This document shows, piece after piece, positions 1 through 10,580 of a stretch of DNA of 64,000 nt. The stretch spans positions 65,934-129,933 of the forward strand of contig CALNVZ010002068.1 of the NCBI GenBank assembly GCA_940671915.1. Reading direction: 5' to 3'. The notes under the pieces were generated by a model. The model saw only the letters and a list, made by a program, of their open reading frames with translations. It searched no databases and had not been told where the DNA came from. How positions within the stretch are numbered: position 1 is the first letter of the stretch; each line of letters opens with the position of its first letter. The translations under genes and the position numbers were made by a program. The DNA is from Paracentrotus lividus (lineage: Eukaryota; Echinodermata; Echinoidea; Camarodonta; Echinidae).

Positions 1-228
1 TCAACTACCCCCCGAGGACAATTACCCCCCTCACAGGCATTGATGTTGGAATCAAGCGGCGCCCATTGTGGGTCTCGCCCGGTGTCGCAGCTTTTCTAAT
101 TATTTTCTACTTGATCTTATCATAATGAATCTCTCTCTTTCATATTTCTCTTTCTCCTTTGCTCTCTCTCACTTTATTCTTTTTTCCTTGCTTTTTCCTC
201 TTTTCACCTTCTGCGCCATGAAGAAAAT

Positions 229-265
<37 letters not shown>

Positions 266-854
266 GGGCTTGCGCCCCAAGCCCCCCGTTTGGATCCTTA
301 TATATGCATCAGAAAATATGTAAACGGGCCCTCATATTACCTTTCATTTTCATAGAACAACAATTTGAAAATTCATGAAAGGACACAAATACATATGATA
401 ATTACACATGTTGAATATCTCTGATTCCAACTGATATGATTTTTAATTATTTTTTGTTTAATTTCACGAAAAGTAGATAAAACCTTGGTCTGAACCCATG
501 GTTTCTAAGGGCGACAATAAAGGCCATAATTATAACTCCATAAATTAACAAATAAAGTAAAAATATAAACTAAAGCTTAAAATAAGGTTAATCGTAAAAT
601 TAAATATCATGCACAAGTTATTCATTATGGCCCAGATGACTGCCAATAGAAAATATGGTTTCGGACCACGTATTTTGCAGAATCCACCGGTGGGCCAAAT
701 TTGAGGGCCAGTTTACATATTTTCTGATGCATATAATGTGTATCCAAACGGGGGGCTTGGGGTGCAAGCCCCCCCCCCCCCCCCCCCCTCCCCATTTTTT
801 CATGGCGCAGAAGGCGCGGCTAAACAAAACAAAAAAGGGGATGGAGGGGGTGGA

Positions 855-1142
855 GGTGGTGTGGTCAAATGGATAAGTCGGCGGACTAACGATCACAAGG
901 GACGCGGTTCGAATCCCGTCCATTCCACTAATGTCATTTGGCAAGATATTAATCTGCAATTTGCCAGACTTGACCCAAGTAAGGTAATTGGGTACCGGTA
1001 TGAAAAAATTCCTCGAATGCGCTAAAGCGCCCTTTATAAGGGCAGCTATGGCTATAGCCGGGTAATAATATTAGCTGCGCCACTGAATAAATTACTAGAT
1101 TAGTCGGCGCATTATAAATGCTTAATATTGATATTATTTTTT
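855..1142 (+). mobile_element. tRNA-derived SINE with intact A and B boxes
   Basis: The head is tRNA-like. A-box TGGTCAAATGG is at 862-872 and B-box GGTTCGAATCC at 906-916, at normal tRNA spacing. The T stem and anticodon stem have several mismatches, so this is a tRNA relic and not a tRNA gene. The body continues through CTATGGCTATAGCCGGGTAATAAT and ends in GGCGCATTATAAATGC followed by an AT-rich tail. The same body and tail, without the head, recur at 12798-13006, which shows a mobile family. The tail resembles those of V-SINE/Meta-type SINEs that borrow LINE 3' ends; that assignment is from memory and tentative. The A and B boxes would act as an internal RNA polymerase III promoter if active. 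Confidence 0.75.
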
Positions 1143-1149
1143 TTTATTT

Positions 1150-1304
1150 GTCCGGGGGTAATTGTCCTCGGGGGGGAATTGTCCGGGTGGTAAATGTCCG
1201 GGGGTAATTGTACTCGGGGGTAATTGTCCGGGGGTAATTTTCCGGGGGTAATTGTCCTCGGGGGGTAATTGTCTGGGGGTTATTGTCCGGGGGGTAATTG
1301 TCCT
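1150..1304 (+). repeat. Tandem array of a 14-17 bp phrase, GGGGGTAATTGTCC
   Basis: About ten imperfect copies differ mainly in G-run length and in occasional CTCG insertions. The reverse complement occurs at the very start of the window (about 5-34), so the array is one terminus of the surrounding inverted-repeat element. Confidence 0.8.
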
Positions 1305-1879
1305 GATACGAATTTAAGTCAGTACAGGATCTTATTCATTGTTGTTGTTGGTGGTGTGTAGAGAAAGGTTAAAGTTGATGGGATAATTTGAAGTCTTAAC
1401 TTTAGCATAGATTCTTAGATTTTATAGTAGTTTAAGAATTAGGATTTAAACCAGTCCAGGATATTTTTCCATAGGGTTTTGTTTATTGGAAAGTAGATGC
1501 AAAATTGATAGACTCTTCGTTTCTAGGGAACTTGATTTTAATATAATATTTGTTTTCTGAATTGTGAGGAAACCATTAAGACTTTGAAAATAGAATACAC
1601 TTGAAGAAAGTATATATTTGAAGAAAGACGAATTGTGTTTAATAGTGTATTGAGGATAAAGAGGTTTTTTTTCCTCAAAGGGTTAATTTGCTGATTATGA
1701 ATTGAGAGTTATATGTAAACATTGAAAGTGGAACGAAATAATGTGTAAATAATATTCAAGGAGAATGGCACGATTGCGAGTAATTAATTTTAGAGTATCC
1801 ATGTGACAACAACTTTGAATAAACGATTTTGGATCAAGATTAAAAGTGTTTCACCATCGCATTTGTTCTTAAAAAAAAA
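1305..1879. other. AT-rich stretch, no gene seen
   Basis: AT-rich, stop-rich in all frames, with a poly(A) run at about 1871-1893. No repeat family, RNA gene or exon is recognised here. Confidence 0.5.
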
Positions 1880-2167
1880 AAAAAAAAAAAAAAATATGTG
1901 TGCCCTAGCATACAAAATGAGTTCATGGTCAAATTTCACGGTTGATTAAGCACTTGGTTAGAATTGTTAAAAAAAACCTGCAGTTTAAGTGAATTTTACG
2001 TGGTATATTCGATCAAATATGATGGAATTCCTGTATTGGAAGTGTATCAATTTTTGCTAAGAATTTACAGTTGAATAAACACATAAAACAACCAAAAACA
2101 CATCTCAATAACCTTTTTGGTTACGTTTATAACCTTTGGACATGTTTCAATGACCGCCTGGCACATA

Positions 2168-3149
2168 GGGTAGATGTAGGGAATACCGGACAGTAGGGAA
2201 TATCGAATGGTCACCAATTGTCCAGCCCTAGCTGCCAACATAAGATCAACTGAGTTGAAATACCGGCATCTATTGGTCAGGTGGTCTGTCTAGGAAGGTT
2301 GAATGCTGTATTCGACAACAACAAGTGAGAAATCTCCGAGAAAACTACCACAATCAGTCAAATTTGGAAAATTTGCAGCCTGAAAAATGGCCTGATGTAA
2401 AAATTGACATTTTAGAGAATGTGATGGTATACAAATAGAATTGGGGCATGACCTCTTTTTCATGCATTATGGACATGTGTGGAGGGTGGGCCAAACGTGT
2501 ATGGAGTGTTTGCACTGTACAAAGCCTGTGTATTGGGGTGGCAGTGTGTTGAAAAGTGCTAGTCAGTCATTTTTTTGTGTAGGGAATAACGGACACCACA
2601 TGGACGGTTGTTTGTTTTACTTCCGGGTTGAGTTGCTAAGCATGTAGATCAAATAGTAAGTTGCATATATAATGTATTATATTTATTTATTAAATTTTTA
2701 ATTTTGAAATGTCTATTTCTCTTTATTATTATTGTGATATGTCATGATCTACATGAGATATAAAGTTATTCTGAGTGTTTTGAAATTTTGTAGTAAAATG
2801 CATATAATCTTCTAAAAATGAATAATGTTATAAAAAATCAATACAAACATGTTAAGTTGATGGTTTACATTCAAATCAGTGCTTCCAGACAGATCTTTAT
2901 ACAAAAAAAGGGGTAAAAACTTACTGTCCGGTATTTCCTACACTGTAGGGAATGCCGGACAATTTACGATGACGTCATTATTTGCATATAACTGCCTCAA
3001 CAAATATTTGATTAACTCAATTTTTTTTGGAAAATAAAGTTGAATGATGTAGCTAAGCAATGAGAATTTTTTTTCTTTTGTGATTTTATTGTTTTCATGT
3101 GCTAATTAAGCACATGAGCTTAAGTGGCCGGTATTCCCTACATCTACCC
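2168..3149. mobile_element. TIR element el1, phrase type GTAGGGAATACCGGAC
   Basis: The termini are inverted: GGGTAGATGTAGGGAATACCGG at the left and its complement at 3125-3149, flanked by TA on both sides (2166-2167 and 3150-3151). Comparison with FB-A copy 2 (GGCACTTAAAA near 24718) gives the empty site. The phrase is repeated at 2176-2192, 2193-2209, 2579-2595, inverted at 2924-2941, direct at 2945-2961 and inverted at 3125-3141. TGACGTCA lies at 2970-2977. There is no ORF of note, so the element is non-autonomous. TA duplication would fit Tc1/mariner-like mobilisation, but no transposase is visible. It is a sister of the element at 26553-27542. Confidence 0.85.
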
Positions 3150-4124
3150 TATTTAAAAAAAAAAGGAAAAAAAAAAGCATGCTTCAGTGAGCACGTGAGA
3201 CTAGAAAAGCTATTTTTTTTTCATGTATGGACTAGGATTTATATTTTTTACTTTGATTAAATAGCAAGATTGTTTTAGTGGAGTACCGTTGATTTTATTG
3301 TCACAAAAAAAAAAAATGTTTCACGCCTAAGGGGGTACAAGATACAAGAAAATTTTGGAAATGAGAAGAACGTTCAGGGCTTCGTCATGGTTCAGTGATT
3401 TACCGGATACGCAATTTGAATCGAGATCCTGTTAGTTGGTGACCATCTGGAGCTGTGTGTCAAGCTTCATGGTAGAATGAACAATAATCATCGATGATTT
3501 TAGGCCGAATTTCACATTTGCCAGGCATTGATTTCCTCTTCCATCGACATTATGTACATATGTTTTAGAAAAAGTAAAATTTGGCATATTTTCATTGTTA
3601 ATTTTAGTCCGTTTGCATGACTGCGAGTTATTTCATGAAACTTGGGACATAGCTTCAACTGATCTCCAACTAATAATGCCCAATGCCAAATTACGTATGC
3701 GATTAACAACTGAAATACTGAACCATGACGGAGCCCTAAACGTTCCTTTCATTTTCAAAATTTTCTTGCATCTCATGCCCAGGCGTGAAACAGTGGGATT
3801 TTCGTGAAAATGAAATCAGAGTTAAACAATCGTTCTGTTTGATCAAAGAAATAATTCAAATTTTAGTCCATAATAATGACAAAATAGCTTTTCCAGTCTC
3901 ACGAAGCATGAATTTTTAAAATGAGTGCCATACGAACATTGACAAACTGCTCAAAGATTCTAAACAAAACCAAACAAATTTTATTGAGATATTTTTAATG
4001 CATAAAAATACTGCAATACGTTATCATAATTTAAAAATGACCTATTTTTTGTTGTTTTAATTGTTTATCCAACCGTTAATTGTTAGCACATGTCGAAATG
4101 CACTTCCAAAACAAGAATTTCATC

Positions 4125-4141
4125 ATATTTGATCGAATATA
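4125..4141 (+). repeat. Left target-site duplication of the LINE
   Basis: ATATTTGATCGAATATA, repeated exactly at 6038-6054 on the other side of the LINE fragment. The same order without an insert is seen in complementary form in the FB-A left arms. Confidence 0.85.
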
Positions 4142-6037
4142 TGGCTGAACTTCGTAATCGAAGATTAAGGAATTTGTTATGTACTACAGGATCTTTTGTG
4201 ACAAAATAGGCCAATCTTGGATAGACAAGCCTTTCACAGTTTGTTCATATATGTAGCTGCACGTTCTCAGGGGGAGCAGCAATTTGGGTGGTGGCAGCAG
4301 CCTACCTTTTCTTCCGCTTTTCTTCCAGGACTGATAGACGCTTCGTTTCAAATGAGGTAGATGCCTTTTCGATGCAGCGTCTCCATGCATTACGATTCAT
4401 AGCATCTACCTCCCAAGTTATGTGGCTGATGTTGCCGAGAGCGAGATTACACTTCAGAGTGTCCTTGAAGCGTTTTCGAGGAGCCCCGATCTTGCGTGTG
4501 CCAGTTAAAAGTTCTCCGTAGAGAAGGGTCTTGGGTAGGCGGTTGTCATCCATTATGGTAACATGACCAGCCCAGCGTAATTGTAGCTGTTTGAGGATAG
4601 CTTCGATTATAGTTGCGTTTGCATTTCTCAGGACTTCAGCATCGGTCACACGATCCTGCCAGCATATCTTCAATATGCTACGGAGACAGTTTTGGTGGAA
4701 ACGTTCCAGAAGACGGATATGACGACGATACAGAGTCCAGGATTCAGCCCCATACAGGAGAGATGATAACAGCCCTGTAAACGCCAAGTTTGGACTTCGT
4801 TTTGAGGAGATGATTTGACCATACTCTTTTACGAAGTCTGCCAAAAGCATTACTTTCTTTTTAGAGTCTGTGCTCAATTTCTTTGTCAAGGCTTGCATCA
4901 CTCGAGATTGTACTTCCGAGGTAGGTGAAGTATTTAACAGCATTCAGTGTAGTGCCTTGGATGGATATGACAGGAGGAGTGTATTCTTCTCGGGGAGCAG
5001 GCTGGAACAAAACCTCTGTTTTATTCATGCTGATGGACAGGCCAAACTGCTTACCTGCATCGGAGAAACACGATGTGATGCGTTGCAGGTCTTGTTGGCT
5101 GTGCGCTAATAAAGCACAGTCATCTGCGAAAAGAAGTTCGCGTACAAGCTGCTCTTTGGGTTTGGTGCATGTCTGGAAGCGTCTGAAGTGAAGAGCCCTC
5201 CATCTGCTCGAAAACGGATGTACACTCCCTCACTAAGGTGCATGGTCGCCTGCCCAAGCATCATGCTGAAGAATAGTGAAAAGAGGGTGGGGGCTAAAAC
5301 ACAACCCTGATATCACGAAGGAATTTGACAGGTCACTATTTAACTTTACTTGTCCACGTTGTCCCTCATGCAGCTGTTGCACGATAGACATGGATCTTGG
5401 TGGACAGCCAAGTTTCTCTAAGATCTGCCACGAACATTGTCTGCTCACTGAATCAAACGCATTGGTAAGGTCAACGAAAGTTACAAACAAACCTTTGTTT
5501 TGCTCAATGCATTTCTCTTGCAGTTGTATCAAGGCAAATATCATGTCCGCTGTGCTCCTGTTAGCCCTAAATTCACACTGGCTCTGGAAGGTTTGGTTCT
5601 GCGATGGAGAAGTCTGTTCAGAAGAATCCTAGCCAAAACCATTCCAGCTATGCATAAGAGTGTTATGCCACGGTAGTTGTGGCAGTCTGTCTTCTCACCT
5701 TGTTCTTGTACAGAGTGATTATCACAGCATCACGTAGGTCCTGCGGGATCTTGCATTGCTCCCAACACACTCTGAAGAGCTCATACATTTTGAAGTGAAG
5801 GTAGGGACCACCAAATCTCAGGGCTTCAGGAAGGATGCCATCGACACCAGGTGATTAATTTTATCTCATCTGGTTGATATTTTTTTTTTTTTTTATCTCT
5901 TGCAAGGCAATATTATTTAATGCGTCAGCAGAAACTTCGCGGTTGGCATTGAAGTGCATTTCAGACCAGCGATACAGGATAGATTCTTTGTCTGCACTTT
6001 TGAGAGGACATTGCACTTGAGCATATTTTGATATTTG
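4142..6037 (-). pseudogene. 5'-truncated LINE (RTE-like C-terminus), frameshifted reverse transcriptase
   Basis: On the minus strand, broken frames encode in order: a pre-RT segment near 5861-6010 (SILYRWSEMHF); PGVDGILPEALRFGG near 5810-5853; RT motif A FVDLTNAFDSVS at about 5445-5478; motif C FADDCALLAH at about 5102-5131; and a C-terminal domain at 4302-4943 with LLYGAESWTLYRRHI, ICWQDRVTDAEVL, LRWAGHV and GAPRKRFKD. The post-RT W-Q-D-R region resembles RTE-type and related LINEs; the clade is not certain. At least three frameshifts separate the segments, and the 5' half including the endonuclease is absent, so it is dead. A 17-bp duplication (4125-4141 and 6038-6054) flanks it and proves insertion as a unit into FB-A. 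Confidence 0.88.
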
Positions 6038-6054
6038 ATATTTGATCGAATATA
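6038..6054 (+). repeat. Right target-site duplication of the LINE
   Basis: Exact second copy of the 17-bp word at 4125-4141. FB-A right-arm sequence resumes immediately after it. Confidence 0.85.
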
Positions 6055-6182
6055 CCTTGTAAAAAAAGCAAAAACTGTATTTTCCCCCCAATTTTAACAC
6101 AGTGCTAAATCGACCGTTTACCGTAAAATAATTTTGTATGTTAGTCATGTTATGCACATGTGGCATCTTTTTTTTGACAAGT

Positions 6183-7045
6183 GTGATGTTGATTTATTTT
6201 AATATTCACCCTAGGAGCCAAGGGCCTTTAATCAGAATTTTTGCTGGGGAAGGTTTGAAGGTCTTATCTTGGATAACATTTTGCGCTGATTCTAGAAATG
6301 CCACTCCTTGGCCAATTTTTGACCAAGAATGTAATTTGTAACTTGTGGTCAAAAAGATTTCATTTTATAGTTTTTCCCGACTGATAAATAGGATTTTAAA
6401 AACGTATCTGATTTACAGATGTGCGCTGATTCTAGAAATAAGTAGTTTTTATTGACCTTGAGTGTCATTAAAGGGGTTATTTTGGTCAATTTTTTGCCAA
6501 AAAAAGAAAAAAAAGAAAAAGAAGAAGACATTTTTATCATTTTGGGGCCAAAATAAGACCAAAATTACCATCAGAGTCATCCAAGTAATGGTTCTCCCAT
6601 CTTAAAACCATTTAAAAAAAAAATAACTTTCTTAGGTCTCAAACAATAATCTCATACCATTTTCCGTATAAATTTGGACAGCCCTGGTCATTTAGCCTAG
6701 TTTGAACGAAAGTGACCATTTTGCAGTTTTGCTGGATTTTACTGTACATGTATGTATCAGTGTATGTGTACACATGTACTGTATCCTTTCGCCAAACTGA
6801 TTTAATTTAGGAGTTTACTTGCTGTGGAGTAGAGGGAACGATTTATCCCCTGTAAAATCTGATGCAGATTTCAGAAATACAGTTCTTATTCAACGTATCA
6901 TAATGTTCTGGTCACTTATTGGTCAGTTATAGGCCGATGGTTGACTATTAGCCCTAATAAAAAAATAAAGTACTATTTACAATGTATACAGTGCCTAAAG
7001 ACCTATCACGTGTGATATGTCCATGGTTAGACTGTGTCTCTTATA
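6183..7045. other. Non-coding stretch with a repeated GCGCTGATTCTAGAAAT word
   Basis: GCGCTGATTCTAGAAAT occurs near 6283 and 6423, and a weaker form near 6850. Words such as TTTTTGACCAAGAATG and TTATTTTGGTCAATTTTTTG are also echoed. It is probably an old repeat remnant. No exon or RNA gene is recognised. Confidence 0.35.
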
Positions 7046-7490
7046 CCCCCGTCACACTGAGCTCGTTCTCATTACGTCCTGGCAAATTTTGTCGAACGGG
7101 CTTAGTCTGTGTGTAAACCGAGTAGACGTGGTACAGTCTTAATTTGATCTGTTTACGAACTTCATGGACGAGCTCGGTCGGATAGATGCCAGACCTTTGA
7201 AAAGTGTTTTAAAAAAATCGGGCACCCATCCCGTTCTAAAATTTAACGCACTGAAAACGTAACTGAAACGAGATGGACGTACTACAAACGAAATCGCCGT
7301 ACTTCGATCGTTCTCGATCGTTCTAATAACTGCGGACGGTTTTTCATTGTTTGAAATGGTTCTCTTTGGAACGGAGTCTGCAACGTGGGAACGGAAATTT
7401 TCACACGGTTCAAACTAGATCCCAACGAACTGCAGACGAGGTAAAGACGTGATGGACGTATTAGGGGCTGCTTACGAACGCATTGGAATC
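7046..7490 (+). repeat. Dispersed repeat R, copy A
   Basis: Starts near CCCGTCACACTG and contains GAACGGGCTTAG, GAGTAGACGTGGTACAG, TGTTTACGAACTTCATGGACGAGCTCGG and GAGGTAAAGACGTGATGGACGTA. The same words in the same order recur at 9678-10118 (copy C) and in a copy split by the Penelope-like insertion (copy B). It is probably a DNA-transposon derivative; no termini are proven. Confidence 0.65.
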
Positions 7491-7704
7491 TTAATTCAGA
7501 AATAATTTGGTCAAATTTACACGTTGTACTCAGATCAATGCCAATTTGTCATTTTTTCCAAAAAAAATTGTTAGATTTCTCTCATTATGGGGGACAATTA
7601 TCTATTTGCTTATACTATCATCACGCCGAACAAGTTCTTACCATATTCTTGAAAATATTGAAGAACGGGCTTAATAATATGTACACACGGAGTAGACGTA
7701 CTAC

Positions 7705-7716
7705 AGACCTATGTCA
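7705..7716 (+). repeat. Left 12-bp target-site duplication of the Penelope-like element
   Basis: AGACCTATGTCA, repeated exactly at 9585-9596. The flanks join into a continuous copy of repeat R. Confidence 0.75.
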
Positions 7717-8927
7717 GATGTTCTTTGAATGTTTTCATGGTGAAAGAGATAATTTGAAGGTTTACGGTATGACACCATGTGTAAGTCCTGAAAAGGACTG
7801 TTTTGAATCTTTTGTGAGCGATTGGTAGCTCTGAAAAGAACTGTTATTGTACGACGTTTGGACTAGCGTACTCTAGTCTTCATCAGGTACTAAAGCTAGA
7901 ACTGAACTGTCTTGATGTATATATAGCAAGAACAGATTAAGGTGGTGATGTGATTGGTCAGTTGATTGGCCAATGGACGGACCACAGTTGAGTGATTGGT
8001 CAGGTGCTGATTGGATGATATTGTTCCCGGATTAGGATGCTATTGTTTTCGATGAGGTGGGAAGATTAGGCTTGAGTTGGAGTTAATTCCTGGTGAACTG
8101 GTTTGGACCGGTTCTCTTGTTGAGTAGAGGGTTCCATATATTGTTGATGAGTAGGCCACTGTCCTGCTGTACAGTATCGTGTTGACTAATTTCGATGGCT
8201 TCTCGTACACGTCTGGTATGCCAATGCTTGATGGAAGTGAGTAGTTCGGCATCATCCCAGAGAATCTTGTGTTGAAGCTGGTAGGCGTGTTTGGCTATTG
8301 CAGACTTCTCCCATTCACTTCTGTTGTAGCTAGTCTGGTGTTCCTTGAGTCTTGTAGATAAGTTACGTCCTGTTTCGCCTATATAGACCTTTCCACAGGA
8401 GCATGGTATTCTGTATACTCCAGGGCGAGAGGATGAAGGCTTCTTGTCTTTGTGAGTATAGAGGGCAGCATGCAGTTTGTTGGATGATCTATGCCGGACT
8501 TCAATCTTGGCCGACTTAAAGATGCGTTGAAGCTTGTGGGATGAAGAACCTAGATATGGTAGAACTATTGTACCCTTAGTTGGTTCCTTTGGGCGAGGTG
8601 GGGCAGGCTTGGTTCTGATCTTGTGTGGTGGATAACCGTTGATCATTGTAAGAGCAGACTTGACACGTTCAAGTTCTCCTTGAAGGTGGTTGTCATCACT
8701 GATGGAATGGGCCCTTCTGATCGAAGTCCTGGGGACAGACTGGATGACCGAAGGGTGGTGGAACGACCTGAAATGGAGATATCTGTCTGTATGAGTTGGT
8801 TTGCGATAGACCTGGTGTGAGAGATGGTTGTCGGCTTCCCGTGTGACGAGGACATCGAGGAATGGGATGGAGCGGTTCTTTTCCCTTTCCATGGTGAACT
8901 TGATCTTTGGGTGTTGGGAGTTGTCAC
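7717..8927 (-). pseudogene. Penelope-like element, minus-strand part with GIY-YIG endonuclease
   Basis: The minus strand reads open from 8892 to 8083 (269 codons). It has the post-RT Penelope signature IPFLDVLVTR and YRKPTHTDRYLHF near the start, and a GIY-YIG endonuclease in the second half: GVYRIPCSCGKVYIGETGR then LSTRLKEHQ. It ends with LLNKRTGPNQFTRN and a stop. Frame extends upstream as far as LNSQHPK (about 8927), where the sequence switches to the opposite strand, so the RT core is missing from this copy. GIY-YIG nickase plus a Penelope-type RT is the known arrangement of canonical PLEs. The 3' UTR continues to the target duplication at 7705-7716. It is not an intact mobile unit on its own. 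Confidence 0.9.
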
Positions 8928-9584
8928 CTGACCAGATTCATGATCTTCTGGTCACTTGCCTTGACTCAACATCCTTTCAATGGCGAGACAACTTCTACAA
9001 GCAACAGGAAGGAGCAGCAATGGGATCACCTCTATCTCCTATTGTCGCTAACCTCTATATGGAAGAATTCGAATCAGCTGCCATCAAGTCGTCGAACCTT
9101 CTAGCTAAACTCTGGCTCAGATATGTAGATGATACATTTGTCATCTGGCAACATGATGGAGAAAGCCTACAGGACTTCCTTCATCACCTCAACTCCCAAC
9201 ACCCTCTACTCAACAAGAGAACCAGTCCAAACCAGTTCACCAGGAATTAACTCCAACTCAAGCCTAATCTTCACACCTCATCGAGAAAAATAGCATACTA
9301 ATCCGGGAACAATAGCATCCAATCAGCACCTGACCAATCACTCAACTCTGGTCCGTCCATTGGCCAATCAACTGACCAATCACATCACCACCTTAAGCTG
9401 TTCTTGCTATATATACATCAAGACAGTCCAGCTCTAGCTTTAGTACCTGATGAAGACTAAAGTACGCTAGTCGAAACGTCGTACAATAACAGTTCTTTTC
9501 AGAGCTACCAATCGCTCACGAAAGATTCAAAACAGTCCTTTTCAGGACTTACACATGGTGTCATACCGTAAACCTTCAAATTAT
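8928..9584 (+). pseudogene. Penelope-like element, plus-strand part with the RT core
   Basis: The plus strand encodes a Penelope RT core from about 8928: DNFYKQQEGAAMGSPLSP, IVANLYMEEFE and LWLRYVDDTFVIW, which holds the catalytic YVDD. After HHLNSQHP (about 9207) it jumps straight to LLNKRTSPNQFTRN and a stop at 9250, so the GIY-YIG region is deleted, with ACCC microhomology at the junction. The 3' UTR at 9250-9584 is the inverted counterpart of 7717-8130. Together the two parts hold complementary halves of one PLE in head-to-head orientation. Inverted partial copies are known for Penelope elements. It lies between 12-bp target duplications. Confidence 0.9.
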
Positions 9585-9596
9585 AGACCTATGTCA
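9585..9596 (+). repeat. Right 12-bp target-site duplication of the Penelope-like element
   Basis: AGACCTATGTCA, an exact match to 7705-7716. Confidence 0.75.
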
Positions 9597-9677
9597 ATCT
9601 GCTTAAGAACTTGTTAGACATGGCAGACGAGCTTGAACGGCAAGACGCTTCCACTTTTAATACAACGGCATGCAATT

Positions 9678-10118
9678 ATCCCCGTCACACTGGACTAGTT
9701 CTCAGTACGTTCTTGATAAACGGGCTCAATCTGTTTACCACTGTTTACACACGAATTGAACGTAGTACAGACCTTATACAATCTGTTTACGAACTTGACG
9801 GACGGGGTCGGACGGAGAGAACGGAAAGGCAGTCCGATTTTTTTTTAACATGTTAAAAAAGAATCGGGCTGGCTTCCAGTTCTAAAATTAAACGGAGTGA
9901 CAACGTACGTTAAACGGGAAGGACTTACTTTGAACGAAAAGGAACATACTACGAACATGTTACATAACTTTTATCATCCAACCATGGGCACTCTTAGTGA
10001 CGGTTTGAACGTGCTGCGAAGGGTAAAAAGTGAACGAGCGGTTCACTCGGTCAGAACTGGATAACAACGGATTGTAGACGAGATAAAGACATGATTGACG
10101 TAACGACGAATATTTACC
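9678..10118 (+). repeat. Dispersed repeat R, copy C
   Basis: Direct copy of 7046-7490. Shared words include CCCGTCACACTG, AAACGGGCTCAATCTG, CTGTTTACGAACTTGACGGA, and GTAGACGAGATAAAGACATGATTGACGTA near the end. Confidence 0.65.
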
Positions 10119-10312
10119 TTGTTATCACCCGGGTCATCAGGTTCCGATGTACCTGCACACAATGTGTGCACATTCCTCACTCCCCACTCAGCATTCCGAC
10201 TATGCACTCTTAAAAAAATGTGTTTGATAATTGTTTTTACAACAAAAGGCATGCACAAAGATTACAAGACTCACAATCTGTCGTATTTGAAGTGATTTAA
10301 TCATTGTAATGT

Positions 10313-10413
10313 CCACCTTGGCGGTTTTTACCATTTTGACCTGCACTGACCATTCCTATATACATGATTTATATGCACATGGACAGTGTGGGTCAAAACA
10401 ACCGCCAAAGTGT
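10313..10413. repeat. Short inverted repeat, possible MITE relic
   Basis: CTTGGCGGTTTTTACCATTTTGACC at the left is complementary, with a few mismatches, to GGGTCAAAACAACCGCCAAAG at the right, about 50 bp apart. Confidence 0.5.
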
Positions 10414-10580
10414 GTGCAAGTAATTCAGTTTACAACGCACTACTTGTATTGAGTACAATGTTTATTGCTATCCACGTTAAAACTGATTATTTGTCCCACT
10501 CATTCAGTTCAGGTCATTTTGGCCGCTTCTTAATTAGAATAAGAAATTTATTCTTAATAGAATAAGATTTTAATCACTAA

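Larger units (their letters stand above)
1..1304. mobile_element. Inverted-repeat element with GGGGGTAATTGTCC arrays, left end cut by the window
   Basis: The first 34 bases contain the complement of the phrase GGGGGTAATTGTCC, which is repeated about ten times at 1150-1304. Nested inside are second inverted arms at 211-341 and 694-810. These share CTGCGCCATG, a G or C homopolymer (about 229-264 and 770-788), GCCCCAAGCCCCCCGT and AAATATGTAAAC. The paired arms make this a non-autonomous foldback or TIR element. A tRNA-like SINE lies between the inner right arm and the outer right array. I see no coding capacity; glycine or proline runs in any frame come from the homopolymers. The superfamily is unknown and the true left boundary is outside the window. 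Confidence 0.6.
1880..6182. mobile_element. Foldback element FB-A copy 1, split by two later insertions
   Basis: The left arm (1880-2165 and 3152 to about 3500) is complementary to the right arm (about 3560-4141 and 6055-6182). Matching landmarks are GTGTGCCCTAGCATAC with GTATGTTAGTCATGTTATGCACATG, and GAGCACGTGAGACTAG with CCAGTCTCACG. A second, largely uninterrupted copy at 24378-25548 gives the order of the parts. Compared with it, this copy is broken by a 982-bp TIR element in the left arm and by a LINE fragment in the right arm. No transposase is seen. The arms are long and the loop short, so transcripts could fold into long double-stranded RNA. Confidence 0.8.
7617..9655 (+). repeat. 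Dispersed repeat R, copy B, split by a Penelope-like insertion
   Basis: The left part (7617-7716) reads GAACGGGCTTAATAATATG, GAGTAGACGTACTACAG, then AGACCTATGTCA. The right part resumes at 9585 with AGACCTATGTCA, ATCTGCTTAAGAACTTG and GACGAGCTTGAACGG. Joined, it matches copies A and C, so everything between is an insertion. Confidence 0.7.

Noticed and set aside
855-928. Functional tRNA gene
   Set aside because: A and B boxes are good but the anticodon and T stems have several mismatches, and the sequence is joined to a repeated SINE body.
68-1025. Frames with poly-Gly or poly-Pro on both strands
   Set aside because: Produced by the G/C homopolymers in the inverted arms of the element at the window start.
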